Shown here: positions 26,280 to 36,664 of the stretch, one piece after another | Layout of the letters: each line of letters starts with the position of its first letter | Numbering within the stretch: position 1 is the stretch's first letter | Source: Balanoglossus misakiensis | Taxonomy: Eukaryota > Hemichordata | Reading direction: 5' to 3' | Assembly (NCBI GenBank): GCA_040954595.2 | Contig: CM082588.2 | Location: 10,788,001 to 10,852,000 of the forward strand | DNA length: 64,000 bases | The notes under the pieces: model-generated | What the model was told of the DNA's origin: nothing | Databases searched by the model: none | The model's input: only the letters and a program-made list of their open reading frames with translations | Made by a program: the position numbers and the translations under genes

Positions 26280-26378
26280 ATTTTTGTCAGGAGCAGGTGA
26301 GAAATACGGTATGATTTCTGAAGGTCTGAGTACTGCATTGCAGTTATTTGACGATATGAAGACTTTGCGATTTTCAAG
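26280..26378 (+). CDS. Exon of a MED25-like von Willebrand A domain
   Basis: A 99-nt exon with acceptor TTGTATTTCAG and donor AAG|GTAATT, entering and leaving in phase 2. It encodes FLSGAGEKYGMISEGLSTAL followed by QLFDDMKTLRFS. The core EGLSTALQLFDD is, from my knowledge of the family, the signature of the VWA domain of Mediator subunit 25 (in human MED25 the block is followed by FKKMRE). MED25 is a nuclear subunit of the Mediator coactivator that links activators to RNA polymerase II. Exons for the start of the VWA domain and for the piece after this one were not found between 18.9 and 28.5 kb, so the gene here is incomplete or those exons lie elsewhere. Confidence 0.72.
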
Positions 26379-26526
26379 GTAATTATGGTAAAATTGTGAG
26401 GTTAAAAACCATTCTCTAATTATGGGCCCCACTTTTTGAGGTGGTTTATCTGTTTATGTAAAGCTCACCATGTCAACCAGGAAATGATTCGATACCGACA
26501 GTGGAGTACAACTGATGTGCGAAGTA

Positions 26527-27052
26527 CATTGAAACCTGCCAAGTAAGGGCACCTCTGGGATCACACAACATGTGCTTTAAGGGATACAGGCTCTCTCTCT
26601 CGCTCGCTGCCCCTTATTCCATTAATTATATTTGATACAAGACACCATTTATGTTTTTTCTACATGTGGATATATGGTGAATCAATATTCAACCACACAC
26701 AAAGTCCATCCTGCTTGTGGACATGAGAGTGAAAAAAATCGCCAAAATGAATAATCAGTCTCTACCATTTATTCGTTTTGGGTGAGTTTTTACTCCCATA
26801 TCATACACGCGGGATGGAAGTTGTGTATGGTTGAATGTTCATTCACTACATATACACATGTACATTAACATAAACAGTGTCTTGTATCAAACATTATTAA
26901 TGGAAAAAAGGGCAGCGAGAGAGAGACTTTGTCCCTTTAAAAGAGAGGTGTCCTTAAAAGAAATGTGCATGTAATATTCTATTCAAGCCATTACTTTTGT
27001 CTTGAACAATCTGTCCTGATTAGAGAGATGTCTGTATTGACAGGTTTCACTG
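26527..27052. mobile_element. TA-flanked MITE (CANTGAAACCTG ends), interrupted
   Basis: Left end CATTGAAACCTGCCAAG and right end CAGGTTTCACTG are inverted, each next to TA (26,525-26,526 and 27,053-27,054), as in Tc1/mariner-type elements. It is split by the TTAA element at 26,581-26,936. The surrounding halves still pair (CACCTCT before, AGAGAGGTG after). Confidence 0.65.
26581..26936. mobile_element. Palindromic TTAA element nested in the TA MITE
   Basis: TTAA lies at 26,577-26,580 and 26,937-26,940. The two halves pair over more than 120 bp. Shared landmarks are the TCTCTCTCGC, TTCCATTAAT, TTTGATACAAGACAC and TTCAACCA blocks on the left and their complements on the right. There is no coding capacity. 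Confidence 0.75.
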
Positions 27053-28079
27053 TATTATCAACATTTTCAGTTTCATAATCCTTCTGTGTTTGCCAGAGAA
27101 TTTTGACAGCAGTCAAAAGCTTTCTCTGCCATACCCATAATAAAAGAAAGCTTGCACCTGTGTTTTACTGTTTTCAAAGGGGAAATCCGGTCCAGCTGAT
27201 TTTCTACATAATTTGGTAGCTTTGAGGTCACTCTTTCAGAAAAAAAAACATATTCGTCAAGTATAAGTCGTCAGATATTTTACAAAATCGAGGGAAAGTT
27301 GGCAGAATTTATAATATGGCCTTAACTGTAATTTGAATCATGGGAAAAAAAGCGCCAGGACCAACTTCCATCCACCTTGGTGTGGGTGATACCATTTTCC
27401 AATGGGTGTAACTGCGTGACGGCTTGGGTATCTGTTGCTGAGCAAATATTTGAAATCATACAATCCAGATTCTAAAGTTCACAGGACAAATATACAACAT
27501 GTTTACATGGCCATTTACAACCAATTCATCCTATTGTGGTGATGTACAAAACCTTTTTTGTGGTTTGTTAAAGTTTTCATTACTCTAAATGGGTACTTCC
27601 ATAAAATGGTAGTAATATATTTATTAATATTTATTACACATCACATATTATTATTCGCTCTGGCTTTTTTGTCAAATTTTCAAATAAAAAAGGCAGTTAT
27701 AACTTTGATGGGACCAAAAAAAGATTTTGCCATAGGATATCAAAAGGACACTTTCATTGTTTTTATGAACTGTTGTTTTTCTGTTCTATAAAAGATGCAA
27801 ATTGTTCTACTCCATTTTTGGGTCAAAAAATATTTTCATCAGATTGGTTTGAGGGTTAGATGTTGTAGCTAATAGTGTAAAGGCCATGATTGTTTTTGTT
27901 CACAAATATATTCAATTACAATGTATCATTATTATGCAGTTTTACCAATGTTGAGAGGCTTTCCTTGTCAACTGGCCTGTGTGTATGCATCAAATCCTTC
28001 ATGTAAAAGGTCAAAGCAGAAAGTATTTCTAACAATGATTAGACTAAAGCAGGAGACTTTTGAGGAGAGTTTGAGGAGA
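27053..28079. other. No gene seen
   Basis: AT-rich intron-like sequence. A 77-codon plus frame (27,558-27,791) is hydrophobic and low-complexity and has no family signature. I searched here for the missing MED25 VWA exon and did not find one. Confidence 0.4.
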
Positions 28080-28260
28080 CATCATGGCCTTGTGGTGAGG
28101 GCACAGGGTTGTGGGTTCAAGAACCAGACCTGGACATGGCCGTGGGTTTTGAGGATGGTGACTTCATGACCGCGATATTGTGCCCTTGAGCGCAGCACTT
28201 TACCTCTCATTGTTTTGGAGGAACTGGCTTTGTATACTAGTGATCTGCACCTGTTCCAGT
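28080..28260 (+). mobile_element. tRNA-derived SINE fragment
   Basis: CTTGTGGTGAGGGCACAGGG followed by GTGGGTTCAAGAACC resembles tRNA-type A- and B-box regions (B-box-like GGTTCAAGAACC at 28,114-28,125). The body block TGTGCCCTTGAGCGCAGCAC with TTTACCTCTCATTG is the kind of tail block seen in many marine-animal SINEs. It is divergent and has no clear A-tail, so it is an old copy. It is not a functional tRNA gene because a cloverleaf cannot be drawn. Confidence 0.6.
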
Positions 28261-28307
28261 CATTCTATCCTAGGTAGACATATTTTCTTTGTTTGCAATA
28301 GATGAAT

Positions 28308-28502
28308 TACTGTCAAACAGGAAATTATTGTGAACTTCGCGAGAACCAAAAAATGCAAATTAAAAGTCACGTAAAAATGTTTTTCAGGGATATTGGTGCA
28401 GTTAGTGAAATATAAGAAAGCAAAATTTAAGTGTAGCATAACAGTTGTCTCTATTGATATTGCAAACATTTCCTGTCACAGAAATTTCCCGTTTTACAGT
28501 AT
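28308..28502. mobile_element. MITE with TACTGTAAAACGGGAAATT ends
   Basis: Left TACTGTCAAACAGGAAATT and right end, read inverted, TACTGTAAAACGGGAAATTT. A second family member is at 50,751-50,961 and shares the inner blocks GTAAAAATGTTTTTCAG and GCATAACAGTTG. The right end lies about 33 bp upstream of the next exon. Confidence 0.7.
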
Positions 28503-28534
28503 ATAAATAAATCAACTAAATATTTTTACTACAG

Positions 28535-28796
28535 GTGCCGCACCAACAAGTCATCTGTCACTTGGACAACCAAGTCAAATTGGAAGTCAGTCTCCACAAC
28601 AACTGTCATCCTCTCAACAGTAATTGACTCAACCAAGTCAGCCCCAGATGCAGGGCCAAGGTCAAAGGTCATCAATGCCTTTTGGTCAGCCTACCAGTTT
28701 ACCCAACCAACCAGTATCCGCTGTCACAGCAAACAGGACACAACAACCAAATGTGACTGTTTCATTTATCCCATTGAGACAATTTTCATCACCCAG
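28535..28796 (+). pseudogene. Gln/Pro/Ser-rich exon of the MED25-like gene, one stop
   Basis: Acceptor TTTTTACTACAG, donor CCCAG|GTACAG. The exon enters in phase 1 and encodes a low-complexity chain (AAPTSHLSLGQPSQIGSQ, later PQMQGQGQRSSMPFGQP) ending VSFIPLRQFSSP. MED25 proteins have a Pro/Gln-rich linker between the VWA and ACID domains, so the composition and order fit. A TAA at 28,621-28,623 stands where CAA would continue the Q run (SSSQQ-stop-LTQPSQ), after which the frame stays open. The exon leaves in phase 2 while the next candidate exon opens in phase 0, so an indel, another exon or a different donor must lie between. Assignment to MED25 is inferred from context. Confidence 0.5.
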
Positions 28797-29222
28797 GTAC
28801 AGTTGTGGTCTACCTTCTACTTTATTATATAATAAAATAGCCGTTTCTAGTTACCCATCCTGTGAATTGAAAGCTTTTTATGACTGTTTCACATAGCCTT
28901 GTCTAACCATTATCTTTACAGTTGACTATTGTTTCAAAACAAATTCAAAACTTCTGTTTTGGTTGCTAGAAACCCACTCTGTAAATGCTAAGACTTTTTT
29001 GGATAATGCCACAGACTCAGTAATCAAATTCAATTTTTAATGTGATTAATGTTGATAAGCCCTAAAACTCAATCCCATCCAAATGTGTGTTGAAAATAGG
29101 ACTTTGAGAGTTGCAAGCTCAACATCGAATCAAAAATTGCAGTCATGAATTAAAAATGGGGTTTTGAATACTGGCCTTGATAATGCTCCATATTAACTAG
29201 GTTTGTTAATCTTTTTGGACAG

Positions 29223-29406
29223 GCAACTTCACCTCCAAAGATGACTTCCCAGCAGGCACCAGCTGCTGCACTGAAAGCCACAGAGGGTGTCATGCAAATG
29301 GCAAATGCTAGTCAGTTCAGTAAGATGCCACCAATTGCTGCTGTGAATTCTATCAACTCACAGCCACAGGAGAGATGGCCAGGTACAGATTCACAGCCAC
29401 AAAGAG
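29223..29406 (+). CDS. Ala/Gln-rich exon, phase 0 to phase 1
   Basis: Acceptor CTTTTTGGACAG, donor AAAGAG|GTAGGT. It reads ATSPPKMTSQQAPAAALKAT then EGVMQMANASQFSKM and ends DSQPQRG with one base of the next codon. The composition resembles the preceding exon and a Mediator-type linker, with no folded domain. It leaves in phase 1, the class used by the following EGF exon. The donor is 5 bp from the start of a TA-flanked MITE. Confidence 0.5.
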
Positions 29407-29413
29407 GTAGGTA

Positions 29414-29746
29414 CAGTCAAACCTGTCTATACTGGCCAGACAGGGGACTTTCCTAACTGGCCTTTATAGAAAGGTGGCCTCTACAGTCAGGTCATTTAAT
29501 GTGCAATGTGTAATATATTGCTATATTATTGTGGGCTTATACCAGAGTGATTAGACGACACAGGACATGTGTGTACAAACTAGACAGCCATGCTGTTTTT
29601 TTATTGCCAACTGCACATGCTCACTCGTTCAGCCTCGTACACTGCAAATTTATACATAACAGTAAATACCAATACCTAACACAATGTATATGGACTGTAA
29701 CAGAGTAGCCACTATATAGAGGTGGCACCTAACACGGGTTTGACTG
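29414..29746. mobile_element. TA-flanked MITE (CAGTCAAACCTG ends)
   Basis: CAGTCAAACCTGTCTA at the left and the inverted CAGTCAAACCCGTGTTAG at the right, each next to TA. Related copies are at 46,262-46,446 and 46,905-47,074. Ends of this type with TA targets fit Tc1/mariner-derived MITEs. There is no ORF. Confidence 0.8.
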
Positions 29747-29996
29747 TAACATCTGTTATGTTGCCATGGCAGTCATTTACTGTTAATTTGATTATACAGA
29801 GGAAAAAATATTCCAGTTCCCTTTCTTATATCCTCATATCAGTGGCAGAGTACGCCAGTGTCACTGTAAAATTTTGTCGACATTTTTGCTAAGTTAGCTG
29901 TAGTAGCTGTTGGCTATTTTTTCTGTATTTTTAATCCAAGGAATTAAAGTGAATTCAATGCTTGTAAATAATTTCTAATTTCTTCTTACCCTCCAG

Positions 29997-30119
29997 ATAT
30001 GAATGAATGTCACAGTGGTGGATATGCATGTCAACACTATTGTCAGAATACCCATGGTAGTTATCTCTGCACTTGCAGACCAGGATTCTATCTGCTGGAG
30101 GATGGCCATGCATGTGCCG
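29997..30119 (+). CDS. EGF-like (calcium-binding type) exon 1
   Basis: A 123-nt symmetric phase 1-1 exon (acceptor CTTACCCTCCAG, donor CCG|GTATGT). With the base from the exon before it reads D-M-N-E-C. The six cysteines are all present in the order NEC, YAC, HYC, YLC, CTC and HAC, with CRPGFYLLEDGHAC at the end. D-x-N-E-C plus N-T-x-G-S-Y is the cbEGF consensus of fibrillin/fibulin-like extracellular or membrane proteins. This is the only one of the four EGF exons with all six cysteines. Confidence 0.85.
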
Positions 30120-31089
30120 GTATGTAACTGTGGATATTGATATCTTCTGTGGCTACATTGTTTGGGGATTGTATATTGCTACGGTTACAATCAGCTAAAC
30201 ACACATCCTGTCTGTCCATTGCACACATTTTAAAATTTGAAATCAACCGCACACTCGTACTGAACACATGTTTGTTGAAATTGTATCTCAGAATTTTTCC
30301 AATTATAATTATGCATAATATAAACAAATTAACAAATGTGAAAACTTATCTTTGAAAATTTGTTTGCAAGGGAGAAAAAGTAATCTGTATTTTAAAAATC
30401 AGACAAAGTTTTGCTGACAGGGTACACAAGTTTCAGGGGATTTTGTTAAAATGAGAATGATAGAGAGTGTTAAAATTCCTAGAAAGGGATCGCCATGGAT
30501 ATTGAGGACTTTGGTGTAAAAACAATTAATTGATCAAGAAATATGTGGTTAAGAATATGTGTCATCAACCTCACACGATACTATAAGACTGTCTGATATA
30601 TTCATGTACAAGTATTTTCACTACTTATTTGCATAATTTAATGAAATTAGCATAAATTATCAACCTATAGCTAAATAAATTACCTCTGCAAAGAATAAAT
30701 ATACACTTAGAAAATTCATATAGTTTTCATCTCATTTTAAAGACATTACAAAATGCTTCTCTGAGGGTACAGTAATTTTTAACGGGTATATTCTTGATAA
30801 CTCATCACCATGAATGAGCATTTCAAAACTTAACAAGGCCAGTGTACGAAATAAAGCCTGTCCGACAGTCCGAGACTGGTTGTTTTTCTGTAGGACTGGT
30901 AAAAATAAAATGTTACCAGTCCGACAGACAGGTTGAATTTAGCGTGGGAGTTGACTAGTGGTATCATGGCATCTTTTAGACTTTCCCAGGTTCATGTATT
31001 GCAATTAAAAGAAACAATGACTGCTTGATATTTCCTATGAATTTCGAACACTGACAAGGCATATGGCTAAATAGGATTCAGTGTTTGTG
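30120..31089. other. Intron-like sequence with a small inverted repeat
   Basis: No exon was seen. At 30,857-30,935 the segment CCTGTCCGACAGTCCGAG with ACTGGT pairs with TTACCAGTCCGACAGACAGG across a ~30 nt loop, a short hairpin element. Confidence 0.45.
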
Positions 31090-31362
31090 CACCTTCTATC
31101 CACAATGCTGGATCTATTGACAGTTTTCAAAGGGGTTTAAAGACTCGTCTTTTTATTCAGCACTATTTCATTCCATTGCTTTTTTGGTTTATAGGGATTG
31201 TCTTTCAGAACTGTTTCTGTTTGTTTGGGGTTTTTAAGTGTAATTTTTTATCCTTTAAGCTTTCACTTGTTTTCTAATTTTATTATTTTCTGTAGAAGAT
31301 GTATGTGTATTACATTTGTTAGGAAATAAATAATAATAAAATAAATAAATAATAATAACTAT
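31090..31362 (+). mobile_element. 3' end of a CR1-like LINE
   Basis: The frame HNAGSIDSFQRGLKTRLFIQ at 31,103-31,162 matches the C-terminal end of CR1/Rex-type reverse transcriptases (S-I-x-x-F-K-x-x-L-K-T-x-L-F). It is followed by a T-rich 3' UTR and a tail of AAATAA/AATAAT repeats. The tail stops 12 bp before the start of the next EGF exon. The 5' part is absent. Confidence 0.6.
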
Positions 31363-31374
31363 CTTTGATTTCAG

Positions 31375-31491
31375 ATGTCAATGAATATATGGAGAGAGCA
31401 GATCTTTGTGAAGGCCAGTGTGTGAATACAGCAGGCTCTTTTTATTTCACTTGTGCTGTGGAATATTGATTGGTCAATGGAGAGTGTACAG
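31375..31491 (+). pseudogene. EGF-like exon 2, decayed
   Basis: A 117-nt phase 1-1 exon with acceptor GATTTCAG and donor CAG|GTAAGA. It reads DVNEYMERADLCEGQCVNTA then GSFYFTCAVEY-stop-LVNGECT. Compared with the cbEGF pattern, Cys1 is Tyr (TAT), Cys4 is Phe (TTC), the glycine before the aromatic residue is Glu, and TGA at 31,467-31,469 replaces what is commonly Arg (CGA). Splice signals and length remain perfect. Confidence 0.8.
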
Positions 31492-32191
31492 GTAAGATCA
31501 ACACAATATAGAAATAATGCACGACGCCATGACCATTAATGTTTGTTTATGGGCAAGGGCGAGGGGAAAGCCAAAAATTCATGGGCGAGGCTTCCGAGCC
31601 CATTAATTTTAGCTTAGCTAGAGCCCGAGCCCTGCATTTATTTCCATTACATTACCAACAATCTCAAGAAAACCGTCAATATTTCTGAAAATGTCCCACA
31701 CACAAGACTTGGGGCCCCGGAACTTGTGTTATGCAAAATGTTGTGTTCACTGAACTGTTTGCTAATATTACTATTCAGATTTACGGGCATGTAAACAAAC
31801 CATTACTGGGTATTTGTGGTCAGTGATGTCGTTCATCTTGACCAATTAAAATGCGACGCACAGACCACGGTAATATAATATGTGGGCAACGAAAGGTCCT
31901 GTATCTGTAATTTTTGAATTTTTATTCAGTATTATTCTGGTTGTCAACGATCATTTCAGCTCGGTGAAGCTGGGTAAGCAATGTTGTTATTGTTTAAACA
32001 TTGTATTCAAGCCTGTGTCTGGACTTGGATGCAATTTGTCAATAATAACAGTGATTGGTAACTGCATGTTTACATAACTGGCTATCTGTTAAAGAGACCA
32101 TTTGCTGTGTGTACAGTACACATGCCATTGGCCGCTTATGGGTCAGCCAGTGTTTGCCTGTTAATCTCTCGATGTGTGTTATTCTGTCTGT
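31492..32191. other. No gene seen
   Basis: Intron-like DNA between the EGF exon and the left inverted repeat of the 11 kb element. A 65-codon frame (31,880-32,077) has no recognised family. Confidence 0.4.
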
Positions 32192-32423
32192 ACAGTCAGA
32201 TCGCACGGTACTCATTAACATATGTTAATGAGGGAAAGTACTTCAAACCATGTAGCTGTTAGAGTGGGCCCCGCTGAAGGGTCGCAAAATAGGCCATTTT
32301 TTACGCGACATTATAGAGCTGATTTCAGGCGAGGAGGACTGTGTACAAAATTGAGTATAGACAACTCAGGTTTTAAAGGATGTTTCATCATTTCCACTGT
32401 GTCAACGTCACTACATCCTTGCT

Positions 32424-33529
32424 ATGAGAAAAAGCCATCCCTTGTGTACTTCGTGCTTATCACGGGCAAACAATTTGTTTAAAATCCCTGATTTTGAAAT
32501 GGTGCAAACATTTCACCAACAAACTAACACACCATTTGCCCTTACTCAAGACAGCCTGATTTGTTTGAAATGTTATAAAACATTTGTTGCTTTAGCGGAA
32601 AAAGCCAGGTGTAGTATTCAACAAGGCTTAATTATGTCGAGTGATATAGCACTTGCTGAAGAAATTAAAAAATATGTCACAATGCTACAATAAAGGATGC
32701 AGCTGTGACGACGACTTGGTGAATTTTGCATGCTGGAAAACTGTTGTCTTTTTAGGAGAAGTGCTCCTCAGAAAACATGCCATTCTATTGTTTGATGTCA
32801 GGCAATATTTCAATGATTGTTTAGACAATGAATATCAGACTTTGCGACCCAATGTCAAGTTACAACGAGTGGAATTCCACAGAAAACCTAATAGCTGGCT
32901 TATTCGGGAATTGCTATGTGTGTATTTTCCAATTCACCTTTCTGTTGTATCAAAAGTGAGTAGAAAGTTCTCCACCTTTTTGTACCGAACAGGTTCAGAT
33001 CTCACTATTGCCCTCCAAAATGCACTTGTCGAACATCCTCAGTATGTTGTGCAAGCTGAGAAACAGATAGAGAGGCTTGAAAAGCAAGTAAGAGACTTGA
33101 GTAAAGTTGACGTTGACTTTTTCAAAATGCTTGATTTGGTGGCTGTGAAATTAAATGCCAGCATTTATCAGCAATCTCAAGAATTCAGTAATTACTGCAA
33201 AACAAACAATGTTGATCTGAGTACACTTGATGTTGAATATATTGTCAGTGAGGTTGACCCTATGTTATGGAACACTGTTGTATATTTAACGTTGAACAAC
33301 AGTGAACGCAATAAATTAAAAAGCTCCAACTTTGTATGGAATAAACACAACTATGGATTTTATGACCGGCACTCTATGGAGAGTAGAGCATGATTCCTCA
33401 GGCGTTTCTTTTGTGTGTATGCTATTGTTCATTTGTTCTGATCATTGTACTTACCCATTGCATACTTACCTGGCTGACATTGTTGAAGGTTATAGTAAGT
33501 CATCTACTCTAGTGAAAATTCTAAATTGA
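32424..33529 (+). pseudogene. N-terminal part of the OTU/nuclease/CXC gene
   Basis: There are three overlapping frames. 32,424-32,690 (RKSHPLCTSCLSRANNLFKI, then LICLKCYKTF) has two CxxC pairs, a likely zinc site. 32,653-33,393 (NKGCSCDDDLVNFACWKT and on) ends in TGA after MESRA. It contains a Lys/Gln-rich helix region (QAEKQIERLEKQVRDLSKV). The frame then shifts to 33,430-33,529 (TYPLHTYLADIVEGYSKSST, LVKILN), stopped by TGA at 33,527-33,529 where CGA (Arg) would read LNRFG. The block L-H-x-x-L-x-D-x-x-x-G-x-S and L-N-x-F-G is a feature I associate with the animal DUF6589-type expanded genes. The true start is unclear, and an upstream frame at 32,222-32,482 may belong to it. Confidence 0.6.
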
Positions 33530-34423
33530 TTTGGTATTATTTGTTCTGGAGATACATTGCATAGATACATGTTGGGAGTGATCAACAAAAGAACATCAGC
33601 TGATTTCACAGAGGAAAATATTGCAAATAATGCATTTTGTTTAACTTCCATTGACAATATTGATAAATCAGCTAAATATGCAGCTGTTAGAGCTGATCCA
33701 AAGGACAGAGGTTTCCACGGTACTTCTTATCGAATGGTCCAACCAAAATCAAAGTCAATTCTGAACAGTATTGATGATATTGTTTTTGGCAGTCATGACA
33801 AACATTCAACTGTCAAAGATTTTCAGCTAATCAACATTTATGGTGATGGAAGGTGCTTTTTCAGGAGCATCTCTGTGAGAAATGATTTTGCATTACGAAA
33901 TTGTGATCGTCTACTTAATGGACTCCCTTCTGACCCAATTTTAGCTGACCGAGAGAAAATATTCACAGACAAGTTAAGAGCAGATACAGTAGACATAATG
34001 CGTGCCAATCATATATACTTTGAAGGACATATATACACCAAGCAGAATGATATATTTGCAAGAGGTGATGGTGATGTGTTCTCCAAGACTGAGCCTGTCT
34101 GTCTCTTGTACACACCAGACAGGCCAGGTCAACCAGGCCATTATGATTTGCTTCTTAACAGGCAGTTAATTAAAAGAAAAGATAGTCTGGTGAGTGAAAA
34201 TGCAAAGAATTCATTTGAACAGTGTCAGGAATTAAACAGTGGCTTTTGTTCACAAAATACAGTAGACTCTGAAATGAATAAAATGTTGGCCAATTTTCCT
34301 TGTGGAAATAATACTAAAATCATGGTTGACAGATCTATCTCAAAAAATACTGGTACAGGTTTGAGTGCACCTGTGAGTAAAGCCTGTACATTTACGGAGA
34401 AAAAATTCAATGATACTGTTCAT
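33530..34423 (+). pseudogene. OTU-like cysteine protease domain
   Basis: Continues the previous frame after the TGA (FGIICSGDTLHRYMLGVINK). The OTU core is NIYGDGRCFFRSISVRNDF at about 33,833-33,889, where Asp and Cys of GDGRCF match the catalytic D-G-x-C-L/F-F/Y-R motif, and PGHYDLLL at about 34,133-34,156 supplies the histidine. These three positions make up the OTU catalytic set, and the spacing (about 100 residues) fits a small OTU domain. OTU proteins cleave ubiquitin or related chains, but whether this one did is unknown. The frame is cut at codon GTT-CAT by the LINE insertion. Past the junction it would resume as DDVVFN, then needs a shift. Confidence 0.75.
34410..34423. repeat. LINE target site duplication, left copy
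   Basis: ATGATACTGTTCAT here is repeated exactly at 36,138-36,151, bracketing the minus-strand LINE fragment. Confidence 0.88.
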
Positions 34424-36137
34424 TTTTTTTTTTTTTTTTATTTCCATTCATTTAATCTTACATGTATCATAAAGATAAATCGTGTTTTGATGAAATAAAT
34501 AAATAAATAAATAAATAAAAAATAATACTATATAAAAAGAGATTCACCAGGTACATTTGTTTAACAAAATAATTACATCTCAGACGGAAGCAAGGATTTT
34601 CTTCCAATAATGGGTGAAATCTAGATTATTATTCCTTTTGAGTATTTGGTGCATAAATTGTAGATATCTGTAAAATATATCGAAATTGGTTTTTGCTCTA
34701 ATGCTGTTAATATCATGTTGTAAATGGACCCATGAAGCGAATACACAATACTTTGCAATGGTAATGACAATGTTTACAAATCTATAAAGAGGATGACTGT
34801 ACATAGTTTTGTAACCAAGAATAATAGTTTCTAAGTCGACCTCATGACATATGCCAAGTTTGCTGAGCAAAGCAGATAAACGCTGCCAAAAATCCCCTAA
34901 ACGTTGACATTTTAAAAATAGATGCTCATAAGAATCAGTTACATTTCAAAGACAACATAGATCATTTTTACTAATTTTCCATCTTAAAAGATTGATGCCA
35001 CATGGCAAAATGTTATGCATAATCTTAAAGTTAAATTCAGCAAGTTTCCTATCACAACACAATCCAGTCGTTTGGTTAACCCATATAGTTCTCCACTGTA
35101 GTGGAGTAGTCATGGTCAAACGACGATTCCATGTATTTTCACAATATGGACGAATAAAACGATTTTGCACAAAAATACTGTAAAAAATTTTGAAGTAAGG
35201 CGAGACAGATCATTAGGTAAAACAAAAACTTTTCCATTGACATGAAGAAAATTCTTTTCTCTACGCATCTGATGCAACTGAGTACCTTTCAACACAGACT
35301 TCCATTCTCTGGGAATAAGATTCCGCAACTTCATCCATTCAACTATCCAATTTGACTTATTCTCGAGTTTTTGTAACAACAGTGTAGGTGGAAGAAAATC
35401 GCCGTTGGTATCGACAATGTCCTGGACATAGATAATATTTGAGTGAATCCAACCAGGGAAAAAAAGAGTCTTACCATTATCTGAAATGTTGACATTACCC
35501 CAGATAATTTGATTACGCACATCTAAATTACTGAGTTTGGAGAAAGTGACGCAACCACCTTTTGCACTATGCCAAGCTGAAATTACTTGTTTATAGAAAA
35601 AGGGAATTCTCTCGAGAAATGGGAAACAGGAAATGTTGCTAAAATTGAAATGAAAAATAAGAAAATCTGGACCATAGTGCCCGAGCCAATGCAGTGGCAA
35701 GGCCTTCCATTTGGCAGAGGAATTGTCACATAATCTACGAACCCATGATGAACAAAAGGCGTCATGGATGGCAAAAATGTCAGGCATGTTTAGTCCCCCG
35801 CAATCATAAGGGGCAATGAGTGTGAGCCTTTTGATTTTGTCTGGCTTGTCATTCCACAGAAATTTGAAAATAAGACGGTTGATATTCGTGAGCCACGTTT
35901 CAAAAGCACCAAGATTAAGCATAAGGTAGTAAATTGTGGGCAGTGCCAAAGACTTTAAAACCGTAATTTTGCCATAAAGGCTCAGCTTACGTCGTGACCA
36001 GATGTTGAGCACGCTTTTAAGCCTTTCAATTTTCTTTTCCCATTTCAAAAGTAGACATTTCAGTCGATCGTATCCAAAGAAAACCCCAAGGGATTTTATA
36101 GGCTGTTGCTCCCACATAAAACCCCCAGGTTTATCAT
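34424..36137 (-). mobile_element. 5'-truncated L1/Tx1-like LINE, 1.7 kb
   Basis: The minus strand encodes the part of ORF2 after the reverse transcriptase core. 36,117-35,116 gives KSLGVFFGYDRLKCLLLKWE, LSLYGKITVLKSLALPTIYY, FKFLWNDKPDKIKRL and GGLNMPDIFAIHDAF (the 'YLG...W...R.LS..GRI...K' and 'GGL..PD' blocks of L1/Tx1 elements). Frames at 35,170-34,946 (FNFKIMHNILPCGINLLRW) and 34,870-34,580 continue it in shifted frames. The poly-T at 34,424-34,439 is the A-tail on the other strand. The exact 14-bp duplication on both sides shows target-primed insertion into the OTU gene. The RT catalytic part is absent. Confidence 0.9.
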
Positions 36138-36151
36138 ATGATACTGTTCAT

Positions 36152-36664
36152 GATGATGTAGTATTTAATTAAACCACCTCTACTGAGACAACATCAACCA
36201 CAGTCATCAATTTCGCTGTCAGATTTTGACATTAAACAAGAAGAAGCCATTGCTTGGTCAGAACTGTTTTCTGACGCATTCATTTTTGCTCTACAAAAAA
36301 TACAATGCACAGAGCTGATATAGAAACAGTATTTGGGGATTTTAAATCAACATTAGCAACAACTGCTAACAGTAATGACAGTGAATGCTCAAATGTCATT
36401 TATTTGGGCATATCAAGTGAACACGCAGACTCTATTGAAACTGTCCATAACATTATCAATAAGCTGTATATGTTACATTCAGAGTTGGTGTAAGAATAAA
36501 ATACCTGGTTGTGGTTGGTGATGGGAAAACTTTCCATCACCTGATAAAGTTAAAAGACATGTATGGTGCAGATTTAGACTGGTTGCAGCCTTTTATCGGA
36601 GACTGGCATACTCTAAAAAATTACCAACCAGTCATCATGAAAATATTCTGGGATGCTGACTTAA
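36152..36664 (+). pseudogene. DUF6589-like region, first part
   Basis: Just after the LINE the frame reads KPPLLRQHQPQSSISLSDFD then EEAIAWSELFSDAFIFALQK and stops at TAG. It resumes by frameshift as ADIETVFGDFKSTLATTANS, then after a further stop as VVVGDGKTFHHLIKLKDMYG and DLDWLQPFIGDWHTLKNYQP, VIMKIFWDADL. The GDGKT...L.....L.W..P..GDWH...N.QP..MK..WDA.L block is the part I recall from DUF6589 proteins. At least three frame breaks occur in 500 bp. Cut at TTA (Leu) by the TTAA element. Confidence 0.6.

Noticed and set aside
28080-28150. A functional tRNA gene
   Set aside because: Only the B-box-like part is convincing. No acceptor stem or anticodon arm can be formed, and the downstream block is SINE-like.
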